Shown piece by piece: positions 1-7,034 of a stretch of 10,238 nt of DNA. The notes under the pieces were generated by a model that saw only the letters and a program-made list of their open reading frames with translations, was not told the origin of the DNA and ran no database searches. Source of the stretch: Anaerolineales bacterium UBA2232 (GTDB taxonomy: Bacteria > Chloroflexota > Anaerolineae > UBA2200); the NCBI GenBank assembly GCA_002348045.1, contig DDYO01000163.1:1-10238 (forward strand), written 5' to 3'. The position numbers and the translations under genes are program-made. Within the stretch, counting starts at the first letter, position 1. Every line of letters starts with the position of its first letter.

Positions 1-1
1 T

Positions 2-472
2 GCCCTGGATATTTATGCCGACAGTAAAATCGCGGCGGAAAAAGCCCTGCGGGAGAGTTGCCCCAACGCGGTGGTATTGCGGATTTCGGGCATTTCGGTG
101 CCGGCCTTGCTGGAGCCTCCGACAGTCTGGCCATTTGCAGCGAGCCAGCGCATCGAGTTCATCAGCCGCAGGGATGTGGTGGCGGCCTTGGTGACCTGCG
201 TTGACAGCCCGAAGGCAGTCGGGAAGATCTGGAATATCGCTGGAGGGCCGACGTGGCAGATGCTGGGCCGGGAGTACGTGCAGGCGTTCAACGACGTAAT
301 GGGCGTTCCAATTGGTGAAGCCAAGTACCTGGACCGTCCGGGCACTTTTGACTGGTACGATACCCATGAGTCGCAACAAGACCTGAGCTATCAGTGCACT
401 ACGTTTTCGGGATTCCTGGCAGCGCTGCAGGACAGCATTGACGCCGCATTTGGTGACGACCAGGGCGTTTGA
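2..472 (+). CDS. NAD(P)-dependent epimerase/dehydratase (extended SDR family), 5'-truncated by window start
   Basis: The frame is open from base 2 to the TGA at 470-472, giving the last 156 residues of a longer protein. The fragment begins just before a YADSK sequence (Tyr codon 14-16, Lys codon 26-28). This fits the catalytic YxxxK of the short-chain dehydrogenase/reductase superfamily. It is followed, as in extended SDRs, by a short helix and a VVLRISGISVP strand resembling the usual VxLRxxxxYGP segment. Later comes FISRRDVVAALVTCVD, like the conserved region where epimerases mark their C-terminal substrate domain, and IWNIAGGP, like the xxNxGxG segment. The missing N-terminal half would hold the GxxGxxG nucleotide-binding motif. 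Substrate cannot be told: sugar-nucleotide epimerases, reductases and sterol/isoprenoid-type dehydrogenases share these features. An ATG at 71 lies inside the domain and is not a credible start. The next gene lies 131 bp downstream on the same strand. Confidence 0.8.
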   Translation, partial: ALDIYADSKIAAEKALRESCPNAVVLRISGISVPALLEPPTVWPFAASQRIEFISRRDVVAALVTCVDSPKAVGKIWNIAGGPTWQMLGREYVQAFNDVMGVPIGEAKYLDRPGTFDWYDTHESQQDLSYQCTTFSGFLAALQDSIDAAFGDDQGV

Positions 473-513
473 TGGCGGTATCCTGAACCTCTCGCCCGGC
501 TCGGTTTCGAAAG

Positions 514-553
514 GCGATCGCTGGGTGCCGTGCGGCGTGGATCCAGCGATCGC
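514..553. repeat. Inverted repeat with GCGATCGC cores between the SDR and isoprenoid-synthase genes
   Basis: GCGATCGCTGG at 514-524 is the exact reverse complement of CCAGCGATCGC at 543-553. Including one G-T wobble and one more pair, the stem reaches 13 pairs (514-526 with 541-553) around a 14-nt loop. Each arm contains the self-complementary octamer GCGATCGC. No T-run follows the second arm, so it is not a standard intrinsic terminator. It could be a factor-dependent terminator hairpin, an operator for the downstream gene, or a small dispersed palindromic repeat. The rest of the 473-603 gap shows no gene. A weak promoter-like pair (TTAGAA 558-563, TATTCT 581-586) is too close to the start codon at 604 to be convincing. 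Confidence 0.5.
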
Positions 554-603
554 GCTGTTAGAACTCTGCGAGCTATCTACTATTCTGGACAGGGTGGTAT
601 CGG

Positions 604-1887
604 ATGATTGAGCCCGGCGGCTCTGTCGCACAGGCAATCTGCGCACTGAGGCAGCGTATGGTGGAGTTGTGGTGGCAGGCGCCCACGGCGATGCCGGCTT
701 TTGGTCGGGAGTTCAGTCCTGCTGAGCAAGAGGAGAGGGAGCGACATCTGGAGAGCTTCCTCAACTCTGCCGTCGCGGTGGTGCGGCATTCGCCGAGGCA
801 TTCTCAGGGTCGTAGATTGGCGCGGCAGCAGCTGCTGGGCAACTTTGCCGGCTTTGCCAGGACCTCACTGGACTGGTCCGAGCGACATCTCGATGTGCTC
901 TTGTCCGCTGGCTTCCCTGAAGTAGCCGTCGAGTTCGCGCAACTGGCTCGGGTTTTTGATCCTGACATCACCAGCGCCGAGATCTTTCAGGCCAGCCGCA
1001 ATGTGTGGACTATGTGCGGGTTGCAGGTTCTGCTGGGCCAGCAGTGCCGGCTGACACCTTCGGCCTTTGCCTACAGCCTGTTGTATCCCTACACCGATAA
1101 TCTCCTGGATGATCCAGGCGTGTCACCTGATGAGAAAGCATCCTTTGTCAGTCGCTTTCATCAGCGGTTGAGCGGGCAGCAAGTCCAGCCTGCGAATAGG
1201 CGTGAAGCCCTGGTCTGGGACCTGGTTGGCATGATCGAGGGCGAATGGGATCGAGCAACTGCCCCCCACGTCTACGAGAGCTTGATGGCCATCCACCTGG
1301 CTCAAATCAAGAGCATGGACTTGCTCCGCGCACGATCCGGACTGTGTGACATAGATGTTCTGGGCATCAGTGTGGAAAAGGGTGGCGCGTCTGTGCTGGC
1401 TGATGGATATCTGACGGCAGGTGAGCTGACTCCGGAGCAATCCGAGTTCTTGTTCGGCTGGGGCGCCTTTCTGCAATTCGTGGATGACCTGCAAGACGTC
1501 GCCCGCGATACGAGCGATGGGCTGTGGACGGTCTTTTCACGGACAGCCGGTCGGGAGACCCTGGATGGAATCACCAGTCGGACCATGGGCTTTGGTCAGC
1601 ACGTGCTCAACGGGCTGACCTGCTTTTCGGCTGCGGCAGGAGAGCCTCTCAAAGAGCTAATGACCCACAGCGCAGGTATGCTCATTGCCTTTGGGGTGTG
1701 CGCGGCTGCTCCCTTGCACAGCCCAGCGTACGTCCAGCATGCCGAGTCCCACTCGCCCTTTCGTTTTTCGGTTCTGGGGGCTGCGAGGGAGCGTGTGCAG
1801 AAAGACGGGACAATGCTTCTCCATGCCCTTGAGGCAATAGCCGAACCTCATCCTGGTTCATTGCTACCCTGGCTACAGCGGTCGTGA
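604..1887 (+). CDS. Class I isoprenoid synthase-like protein (all-alpha terpenoid synthase fold), product unknown
   Basis: The gene encodes 427 aa. ATG 604 is preceded by AGGGTGG (591-597) at 6-nt spacing, with an in-frame TAG at 559-561. Two Asp-rich motifs stand out. The first is DNLLDD at residues 165-170 (DxxxDD, a first metal-binding motif). The second is VDDLQDVARD at 293-302 (DDxxD, a second motif), preceded by EKGGASVLADGYLTAG at 258-273 with a Lys at 259. This order (Asp motif, Lys-containing helix, small-residue helix, FLQFVDD) matches trans-prenyltransferases, squalene/phytoene synthases and class I terpene synthases, which use Mg2+-bound diphosphates. Residues 1-130 have no motif I recognise. 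HSPFRFSVLGAARERV near residue 383 looks like a conserved C-terminal element. No signal peptide or membrane segment is evident, so a cytoplasmic enzyme is likely. I recall similar proteins named only as class 1 isoprenoid biosynthesis enzyme. Substrate, chain length and reaction are unknown. The upstream SDR gene could be a partner, but this is inference. Confidence 0.72.
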   Translation: MIEPGGSVAQAICALRQRMVELWWQAPTAMPAFGREFSPAEQEERERHLESFLNSAVAVVRHSPRHSQGRRLARQQLLGNFAGFARTSLDWSERHLDVLLSAGFPEVAVEFAQLARVFDPDITSAEIFQASRNVWTMCGLQVLLGQQCRLTPSAFAYSLLYPYTDNLLDDPGVSPDEKASFVSRFHQRLSGQQVQPANRREALVWDLVGMIEGEWDRATAPHVYESLMAIHLAQIKSMDLLRARSGLCDIDVLGISVEKGGASVLADGYLTAGELTPEQSEFLFGWGAFLQFVDDLQDVARDTSDGLWTVFSRTAGRETLDGITSRTMGFGQHVLNGLTCFSAAAGEPLKELMTHSAGMLIAFGVCAAAPLHSPAYVQHAESHSPFRFSVLGAARERVQKDGTMLLHALEAIAEPHPGSLLPWLQRS

Positions 1888-2164
1888 ACCTACCGCCACC
1901 AATCGGGTTGAGAGGACGACGTTTGGCTGATTGCTATTGATCCTAGGCGATGAGCCTCCATCGTCCGGGCAGGTGAGAGGCCCCGGTGTGGACATCCGTG
2001 CGATTACGGAACCGTAATCTCCACGCAGCGCGGACGAAACCTCGGTAGTCTATCCTTCAGATTGGTCTTGGACGTGCAGCGCTGTCCCCGCTTCGGCGCA
2101 AAGCCATCATTTGGCTGTGTAGAGCGTTGCCACGGATTCTATGGGCGTATGGGAGGGCTCGCGC
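1888..2164. other. Intergenic region between the isoprenoid-synthase gene and the ABC operon
   Basis: This 277-bp stretch has no supported gene. It contains GGACGA (1913-1918) complementary to TCGTCC (1961-1966), and CGATG/CATCG arms (1948-1952 and 1959-1963). These could fold into a weak transcript-end structure, but no T-run follows. The 18-bp palindrome at 2002-2019 is listed separately. I found no convincing sigma-70 promoter by eye, though the ABC operon must start somewhere here or be read through from upstream. GGGAGGG at 2151-2157 is the Shine-Dalgarno sequence of the next gene, 7 nt before its ATG. Confidence 0.5.
2002..2019. promoter_or_regulatory. Perfect 18-bp palindrome, candidate operator upstream of the ABC operon
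   Basis: GATTACGGAACCGTAATC is two 8-bp arms (2002-2009, 2012-2019) around AA. Uninterrupted symmetry of about 18 bp with AT-containing outer halves and CGG/CCG inner halves is typical of sites bound by homodimeric repressors such as TetR- or MarR-type proteins. It lies 145 bp upstream of the ABC ATPase start, a plausible position for an operator. No regulator gene is encoded in the window. The 2-nt loop and lack of a T-run argue against a terminator. GTGGA at 1988-1992 and TCCAC at 2020-2024 add an off-centre outer complementarity of doubtful meaning. Confidence 0.5.
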
Positions 2165-3091
2165 ATGATTCATGTAGAAAACCTCTGCAAGTCCTATGGC
2201 CCCATCGAGGCCCTCTCCCAGGTGGGTTTCGATATCCAACAGGGGGAGGTGGTCGGCCTGCTGGGACCCAATGGGGCGGGCAAGACCACGATCATCAAGA
2301 TCTTGACCGGCTATCTCCAACCAGACGAGGGATCGGTGCGGATCGATGGTCTGGACGTGTTGACGCAGGCTCGTGAGGTACAGGCACGGCTGGGCTACCT
2401 GCCGGAAAGCGCGCCACTCTATCCGGAGCTTTCCGTGCAGGACTATTTGAGGTTGATCGCCGAGCTGCGGGCTATTCCCAGCACGGAGCAGCCGGCGCGT
2501 CTGTCCAGCGCCATCTATGCCACTAGCCTCCAGGAGCATCTCACACGGCCCATCGGGCAATTGAGCAAAGGTTTCCGGCAGAGAGTTGGGTTGGCACAGG
2601 CTCTGTTACACCAGCCAAAGCTGCTCATCCTGGATGAGCCCACCATCGGCCTCGACCCCACCCAGATCGTGGAGGTCCGCAACCTTATTCGCCGTCTCGC
2701 CGACCACACTACCATCCTGTTCTCCACCCATATCTTGTCGGAGGTGGAGGCGCTCTGTGACCGAGCCATCATCCTGATCAATGGGCGAATCCGAGCGGAT
2801 TCGCGGCTGTCTGACCTTGCCGCCACAGAGAATGCCGTGCTTGTGGTAGACAGCGCGGTGCTAGGCCTTGAAGATGTTCTGCGCAAGTTGCCGGCAGTCA
2901 AGGGCGTGGAACGCCTGGGGGCTCCTGATGGCTTCCCAGCCTACCGGGTTCTTGGACGCAGCGGGGGTGCACAGGATCTTTGTCCAACCATCTATCAGGC
3001 GGCGCGTAACGGCGACTGGCCGCTGCGGGAGCTGCGGCCTGACGTTCGTACGCTGGAGACCGTATTCAACGAACTCGCCACAGCGGCATGA
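2165..3091 (+). CDS. ABC transporter ATP-binding protein (GldA/NatA-like, ABC-2 type)
   Basis: This cytoplasmic ATPase would power the membrane protein encoded immediately downstream. With ATG 2165 the protein has 308 aa and opens MIHVENLCKSYG, the usual start of this family. GGGAGGG at 2151-2157 sits 7 nt upstream of that ATG. An ATG at 2141 in the same frame lacks a ribosome site and would only add eight atypical residues. Visible motifs are Walker A GPNGAGKT (34-41), a Q-loop region reading LGYLPE with Glu where many ABC proteins have Gln, signature LSKGFRQR (133-140), Walker B LLILDEP (153-159), D-loop GLDP (162-165) and the H-loop His189 in STH. LSKGFRQR and YLPE are the forms common in GldA-like ATPases. 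The C-terminal 90 residues form the accessory domain usual for this group. The next gene starts 9 bp after the stop, so the two are surely co-transcribed. The substrate is not shown by the sequence. Confidence 0.93.
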   Translation: MIHVENLCKSYGPIEALSQVGFDIQQGEVVGLLGPNGAGKTTIIKILTGYLQPDEGSVRIDGLDVLTQAREVQARLGYLPESAPLYPELSVQDYLRLIAELRAIPSTEQPARLSSAIYATSLQEHLTRPIGQLSKGFRQRVGLAQALLHQPKLLILDEPTIGLDPTQIVEVRNLIRRLADHTTILFSTHILSEVEALCDRAIILINGRIRADSRLSDLAATENAVLVVDSAVLGLEDVLRKLPAVKGVERLGAPDGFPAYRVLGRSGGAQDLCPTIYQAARNGDWPLRELRPDVRTLETVFNELATAA

Positions 3092-3100
3092 GGTGAAAGC

Positions 3101-5995
3101 ATGAGACAAACCCTCGCCATTACCCGTAAAGAACTCAAAGGCTATTTTGGCTCTCCCATGGCTCTGATCTTTGTGGGCACCTTTTTGGCGATCACCCTAT
3201 TCTCTTTCTTCTGGCTAGAAGCCTTTTTTGCCCGGGGCATCGCCGACGTACGACCGCTATTCCGATGGATGCCGGTGCTGATGATCTTTCTCGTTGCGGC
3301 CTTGACAATGCGGCAGTGGAGCGAGGAGCAACGATCGGGCACCCTGGAGACCCTGCTCACCCTGCCAGTCTCTCCCGTACAGCTCGTATTCGGCAAGTTT
3401 CTGGCCGTTGTTGTGCTGGTCACGGTCTCCCTCGCTCTTACGGCTTTCCTGCCCATCACGGTCTCGATGCTGGGGAATTTGGACTGGGGGCCTGTTGTGG
3501 GAGGCTATCTCGCAGCCATCCTGCTGGCGGCGGCCTATGCCGCCATTGGCCTGTTCATCTCCTCCCGAACCGATAACCAGATCGTTGCGCTCATCTTGAC
3601 GGCCATCGTGTGCGGATTGTTGTATCTCGTGGGTTCGGCAGGAGTCACTGACTTTGTCGGCAACTGGCTGGGAGAAATCCTGCGGGGCATTGGTCCCGGG
3701 AGCCGCTTTGAGAGCATTCAGAGGGGAGTGGTTGATCTGCGAGACATGCTGTACTATGTCTCTCTGACAGGAATCTTCTTGACCCTGAACGTGCTGTCAC
3801 TACTGGCCAAGCGATGGAGTCAGGGCAAGGCCACCCTGAGGCAGCGTCGAGGCACAGTCCTGACCTCGCTGCTCCTGGTGGCGAACCTGGCGGTTGTCAA
3901 TGTCTGGTTCTATCCCCTGCGAGCACTGCGCCTGGACCTCACCCAACAAAGGGAATACACTCTGTCCCAGACGACGCGAGACCTGCTGAGCAACCTGCAA
4001 GAACCACTGCTCATCCGAGGGTACTTTAGCGAAAAGACCCACCCCCTTTTGGCTCCTCTCGTGCCTTCCATTCGCGACATGTTGCAGGAATACCAGATCG
4101 CGTCCGGCGGGCGCCTGCAGGTGGAAATCGTCAACCCGGCTGAAGACCCTGAGAAGGAGGCCGAGGCCAACCAGGTATACGGTATTCGACCTACGCCCTT
4201 TCAGGTCTCGGGCCGCTACGAATCCTCTCTCATCAACTCCTACTTTGACATCTTGATCCGCTATGGCGACCAGAGCCAGGTTCTGACCTTCCAGGATCTT
4301 ATTGAGGTCCAGCAGCGTCGTGATGCCTTGCCCGATGTGCGCCTGCGCAACCTGGAGTACGACCTTACACGGTCCATCAAGAAAGTGGTGTACGGTTTCC
4401 AAAGCGTCGAGGCGATCTTCGCTGGCCTGACGGAGCCCGCTTCGGCTACCCTGTACACCACGCCCCAATCCCTTCCGGATTCTTTGGTCGAGGCGCCCAA
4501 GACCATCGAGAAAGTGCTGAACGAGCTCAAGGCCGCAGCCAAAGGCAAATTCACATTCACCGTGGTCAACCCTGATGCCGCTTCAGCGCCGATCAACCGC
4601 CAGGGCCTTTACGATCGCTATCGCATTCAGGCTATCCCGGTATCCCTGTTCTCTAGCCAGAGCTACTACCTCCATCTGGTACTGGAAGTCGGCGAGACGC
4701 CTCAGGTGATGTACCCACCGGGCGATATCAGTGAGTCGGAGGTGCGCTCTAGCGTGGAATCCGTCCTCAAGAGGGCCGCGCCTGGCTTCCTCAAGGTTGT
4801 TGGATACTGGATGCCCCGTGAGCAACCCACCTACGACATGTTCGGGCAAGTGCAGAATCCGATATCAAGTTGGGAGCAGGCGTACCAGGCCCTGCGTGAG
4901 GAGTACGATGTGCAGCTGACTGACTTGAGCAGCGGCCGCGTCCCTGACAACATTGATGTCCTGGTCATGATGGCTCCGCAGGGCCTTACCGACCGAGACC
5001 GTCTGGCTGTTGACCAATTCCTGATGCGTGGCGGGGCGGTGATCGTAGCGGCGGGCAACTACAAGATCGTACCCGATGTCTATACGGGCAGCATCGCCCT
5101 CGAACCTATCCAGGAGGGGCTGCGAGGCATGCTGGCTGGCTATGGTATCTCAGTGGAGCCGCGCCTGGTGATGGACACCCAGAACGAGCCCTTCCCTGTC
5201 CCGGTTACTCGCCGAGTTGCAGGCTTCGAGGTGCAGGAATACCAGGCCCTCAACTATCCTTTCTTTGTGGATGTGCGAGCGGCCGGCATGGCGGCCAATC
5301 ATCCCGTCGTCTCCAACCTGCCGGCGGTGACCGTCAACTGGGCTTCTCCTATCACAGTGGATGAAGCCAAGAACGCACAACGAACGGTTACCACCCTGTT
5401 GCGATCCAGTACATCGTCCTGGACGCAGGAGAGCTTGACCATTCAGCCCAACTTTGAGTTGTACCCGAGTTTAGGCTTTCCCGTCTCGGAAGCGCGTGAG
5501 TCATTTCCACTAGCCGTGGCGGTACAGGGGGTCTTTGAAAGCTACTTTAAGGATAAGCCTTCGCCGCTGGCCGAGTCAACAGGGACGGACCCGGGGTCGG
5601 ACGTGACGGCTGCAGCCAGTGGCGGCCTGATTCAGTCGTCCTCCGAATCTGCTCGACTGGTTGTCGTGGGCAGCGCTGAGTTTGTCGATGACATTGTCTT
5701 CCGCATCTCGGCGACTCTGGCGGGAGACCGCTATCTTAACACGCTCAAGTTCCTGCAGAATGCCGTTGCCTGGTGCACCGAGGACTTGGACCTGTTGGAC
5801 ATCCGGGCTCGCGGAACATCCGCTCGGGTCCTGGAGCCGCTGACGGAGCGTTCGAGAACGCTGTGGGAGGGCGCGAACTATGCCATGGCGCTGCTGTCGT
5901 TGGGCGCCATCGCGTTAGTCTGGAACGGGCGCCGCAAGGGCGAAGCGCCTATGCAATTAGTGCCGCCTGAGGGCCAGAAGGGAGTACAAGCATGA
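3101..5995 (+). CDS. Fused ABC-2 permease and GldG-like auxiliary protein
   Basis: This 964-aa protein appears to join two normally separate subunits. Residues 1-240 are an ABC-2 permease (GldF-like). It has about six hydrophobic segments (roughly 20-40, 55-70, 98-122, 132-153, 160-180, 217-236) and a hallmark EEQRSGTLETLLTLPVS stretch at 75-91. After a basic linker, a new membrane segment at about 252-272 begins a GldG-like part. RLDLTQQREYTLSQ at 277-290 is the characteristic entry to the ABC-transporter auxiliary (Gldg/DUF7088-like) domain. A long extracytoplasmic region follows, including VLVMMAPQGLTDRDRLAVDQF around 620-640. A final hydrophobic helix at about 924-941 ends in a basic WNGRRKG tail. 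GldF and GldG serve gliding and type 9 secretion in Bacteroidota. Relatives elsewhere have no settled role, so transport, lipoprotein or envelope work are all possible. AGGTG at 3090-3094 supports ATG 3101. The stop overlaps the next start by 4 bp (ATGA). Confidence 0.88.
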   Translation: MRQTLAITRKELKGYFGSPMALIFVGTFLAITLFSFFWLEAFFARGIADVRPLFRWMPVLMIFLVAALTMRQWSEEQRSGTLETLLTLPVSPVQLVFGKFLAVVVLVTVSLALTAFLPITVSMLGNLDWGPVVGGYLAAILLAAAYAAIGLFISSRTDNQIVALILTAIVCGLLYLVGSAGVTDFVGNWLGEILRGIGPGSRFESIQRGVVDLRDMLYYVSLTGIFLTLNVLSLLAKRWSQGKATLRQRRGTVLTSLLLVANLAVVNVWFYPLRALRLDLTQQREYTLSQTTRDLLSNLQEPLLIRGYFSEKTHPLLAPLVPSIRDMLQEYQIASGGRLQVEIVNPAEDPEKEAEANQVYGIRPTPFQVSGRYESSLINSYFDILIRYGDQSQVLTFQDLIEVQQRRDALPDVRLRNLEYDLTRSIKKVVYGFQSVEAIFAGLTEPASATLYTTPQSLPDSLVEAPKTIEKVLNELKAAAKGKFTFTVVNPDAASAPINRQGLYDRYRIQAIPVSLFSSQSYYLHLVLEVGETPQVMYPPGDISESEVRSSVESVLKRAAPGFLKVVGYWMPREQPTYDMFGQVQNPISSWEQAYQALREEYDVQLTDLSSGRVPDNIDVLVMMAPQGLTDRDRLAVDQFLMRGGAVIVAAGNYKIVPDVYTGSIALEPIQEGLRGMLAGYGISVEPRLVMDTQNEPFPVPVTRRVAGFEVQEYQALNYPFFVDVRAAGMAANHPVVSNLPAVTVNWASPITVDEAKNAQRTVTTLLRSSTSSWTQESLTIQPNFELYPSLGFPVSEARESFPLAVAVQGVFESYFKDKPSPLAESTGTDPGSDVTAAASGGLIQSSSESARLVVVGSAEFVDDIVFRISATLAGDRYLNTLKFLQNAVAWCTEDLDLLDIRARGTSARVLEPLTERSRTLWEGANYAMALLSLGAIALVWNGRRKGEAPMQLVPPEGQKGVQA

Positions 5996-6945
5996 ACCGC
6001 CATCAGCGGATCCTTATCGCAGTGCTGGCGATCCAGGTAGTACTTACGGTGGTAGTATTCTGGCCCAAATCAGCCCTATCCGCCAGCGAACCCCTCCTGT
6101 CGGGTTTGAAGGCGAGCGACATTGTCGGGATGACCATGACCGAAACGGACGGGCGAACGTTGGAGCTCCGGCAGGTGACGGGTGAGTGGGTGTTGCCTTC
6201 GGCGGACAACTATCCAGTGGTAGGGGACAAAGTCACGCCGGTTGTGGACAAACTCCTGGCGATGGATACCGGTCGCCTTGTGGCAAGGACAGCCAGCAGC
6301 CACCGGCGCCTGCAGGTCTCAGAGACTGACTTTGTGCGCCGTATCACCCTGCAGACGGCCTCCGGCAGCAGGCATACGGTCTACCTGGGATCGTCGCCAA
6401 CCTACAACGTCTCTCACGTGCGCGTTGATGGCCGAGAAGAGACGTATTTGGCCTCCGGTCTCAGCAGTTGGGAGTTCAGTGCGGCCCCCTCAGCCTGGAT
6501 CAACACTTCGTTCGTTGAATTCGCCCGAGACCAGCTGACTGAGGTACAGATCAGCAATGCCAAGGGCACTGTCGTCCTAACCAAGGACGACTTGGGACTC
6601 TGGTCGGCGCAAGGGCTGGTGGGTGACCAAGCGACGGATACGATTGACTTGGCGTTGATGCGGTCATCGTCGGTGCTCATGACCAAGCCGCTTGGCAGAC
6701 AACTGCTCCCCGAATATGGACTGGACCAGCCAGCGCTGACAGTGACTCTCAAGGGACTTGAGCAGACCGTCACCTGGGAGGCGGGGGCATTGCTGCCGGC
6801 TGAGGCTGGTTACGTGGTGCGCTCGTCTACCTCACCCTACTATGTCATTGTGGCGGACTATAACCTGACGGTACTGCTGGAGAACGGTCCTGCCGAATAC
6901 CTGAAGCCCACCCCCACGGCAGCTTCCAGTCAGCCCACCACCTAA
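5992..6945 (+). CDS. DUF4340 domain-containing membrane-anchored protein
   Basis: The 317-aa product starts with a short basic stretch (MNRHQR) and one hydrophobic segment at about 7-25, with no lipobox Cys. It is probably anchored in the cytoplasmic membrane with the rest outside. The following GLKASDIVGMTMTETDGRTLELRQVTGEWVL region, and the repeat of the same theme later (LTEVQISNAKGTVVLTKDDLGLWSA), are typical of DUF4340 proteins. These have repeated beta-rich units in which a side chain or substrate is read against a G-x-W turn. The last dozen residues are Pro/Thr/Ser-rich. DUF4340 genes are repeatedly found directly after GldG-type genes, and here the start codon overlaps the upstream stop by 4 bp, implying translational coupling and a shared complex. 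Biochemical function of the family is not established. A strong terminator begins 11 bp after the stop. Confidence 0.85.
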   Translation: MNRHQRILIAVLAIQVVLTVVVFWPKSALSASEPLLSGLKASDIVGMTMTETDGRTLELRQVTGEWVLPSADNYPVVGDKVTPVVDKLLAMDTGRLVARTASSHRRLQVSETDFVRRITLQTASGSRHTVYLGSSPTYNVSHVRVDGREETYLASGLSSWEFSAAPSAWINTSFVEFARDQLTEVQISNAKGTVVLTKDDLGLWSAQGLVGDQATDTIDLALMRSSSVLMTKPLGRQLLPEYGLDQPALTVTLKGLEQTVTWEAGALLPAEAGYVVRSSTSPYYVIVADYNLTVLLENGPAEYLKPTPTAASSQPTT

Positions 6946-6955
6946 ACCCGATGTG

Positions 6956-6996
6956 ACAGCAAAGCCGAAACGGGACCGTTTCGGCTTTGCTGTTTT
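6956..6996 (+). terminator. Rho-independent terminator of the ABC operon
   Basis: ACAGCAAAGCCGAAACGG (6956-6973) and CCGTTTCGGCTTTGCTGT (6976-6993) are perfect reverse complements, giving an 18-bp stem with a minimal loop. TTTT follows at 6993-6996. The hairpin starts 11 bp after the DUF4340 stop codon at 6943-6945. The T-run is short, but the long uninterrupted stem makes this a strong call. Confidence 0.92.
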
Positions 6997-7015
6997 CCGA
7001 CTTTGGCAGTATAAT
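6987..7015 (+). promoter_or_regulatory. Sigma-70-type promoter of the moa operon
   Basis: TATAAT at 7010-7015 is a perfect -10 hexamer. TTGCTG at 6987-6992, 17 bp upstream, matches the first half of the -35 consensus (TTGACA). The expected transcription start is near 7022, about 13 nt before the first helix of the riboswitch, which fits a leader transcript beginning here. The -35 element lies inside the 3' arm of the preceding terminator, so the two signals physically share bases. The weak -35 suggests moderate or assisted expression. Confidence 0.7.
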
Positions 7016-7034
7016 AGCGACTAATTGAAGAGAC

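Noticed and set aside
514..553. GCGATCGC octamers as evidence of a cyanobacterial genome.
   Set aside because: I saw the octamer only in this one paired element, and the surrounding genes do not look cyanobacterial.
2141..2164. Upstream ATG at 2141 as start of the ABC ATPase gene.
   Set aside because: It has no ribosome site and adds eight residues foreign to the family, while ATG 2165 has GGGAGGG at 7 nt and the typical MIHVENL start.
3800..4468. Long open frame on the - strand (222 codons).
   Set aside because: It lies wholly opposite the fused permease gene, and its translation shows no recognisable domain. It is a shadow of a GC-rich coding region.
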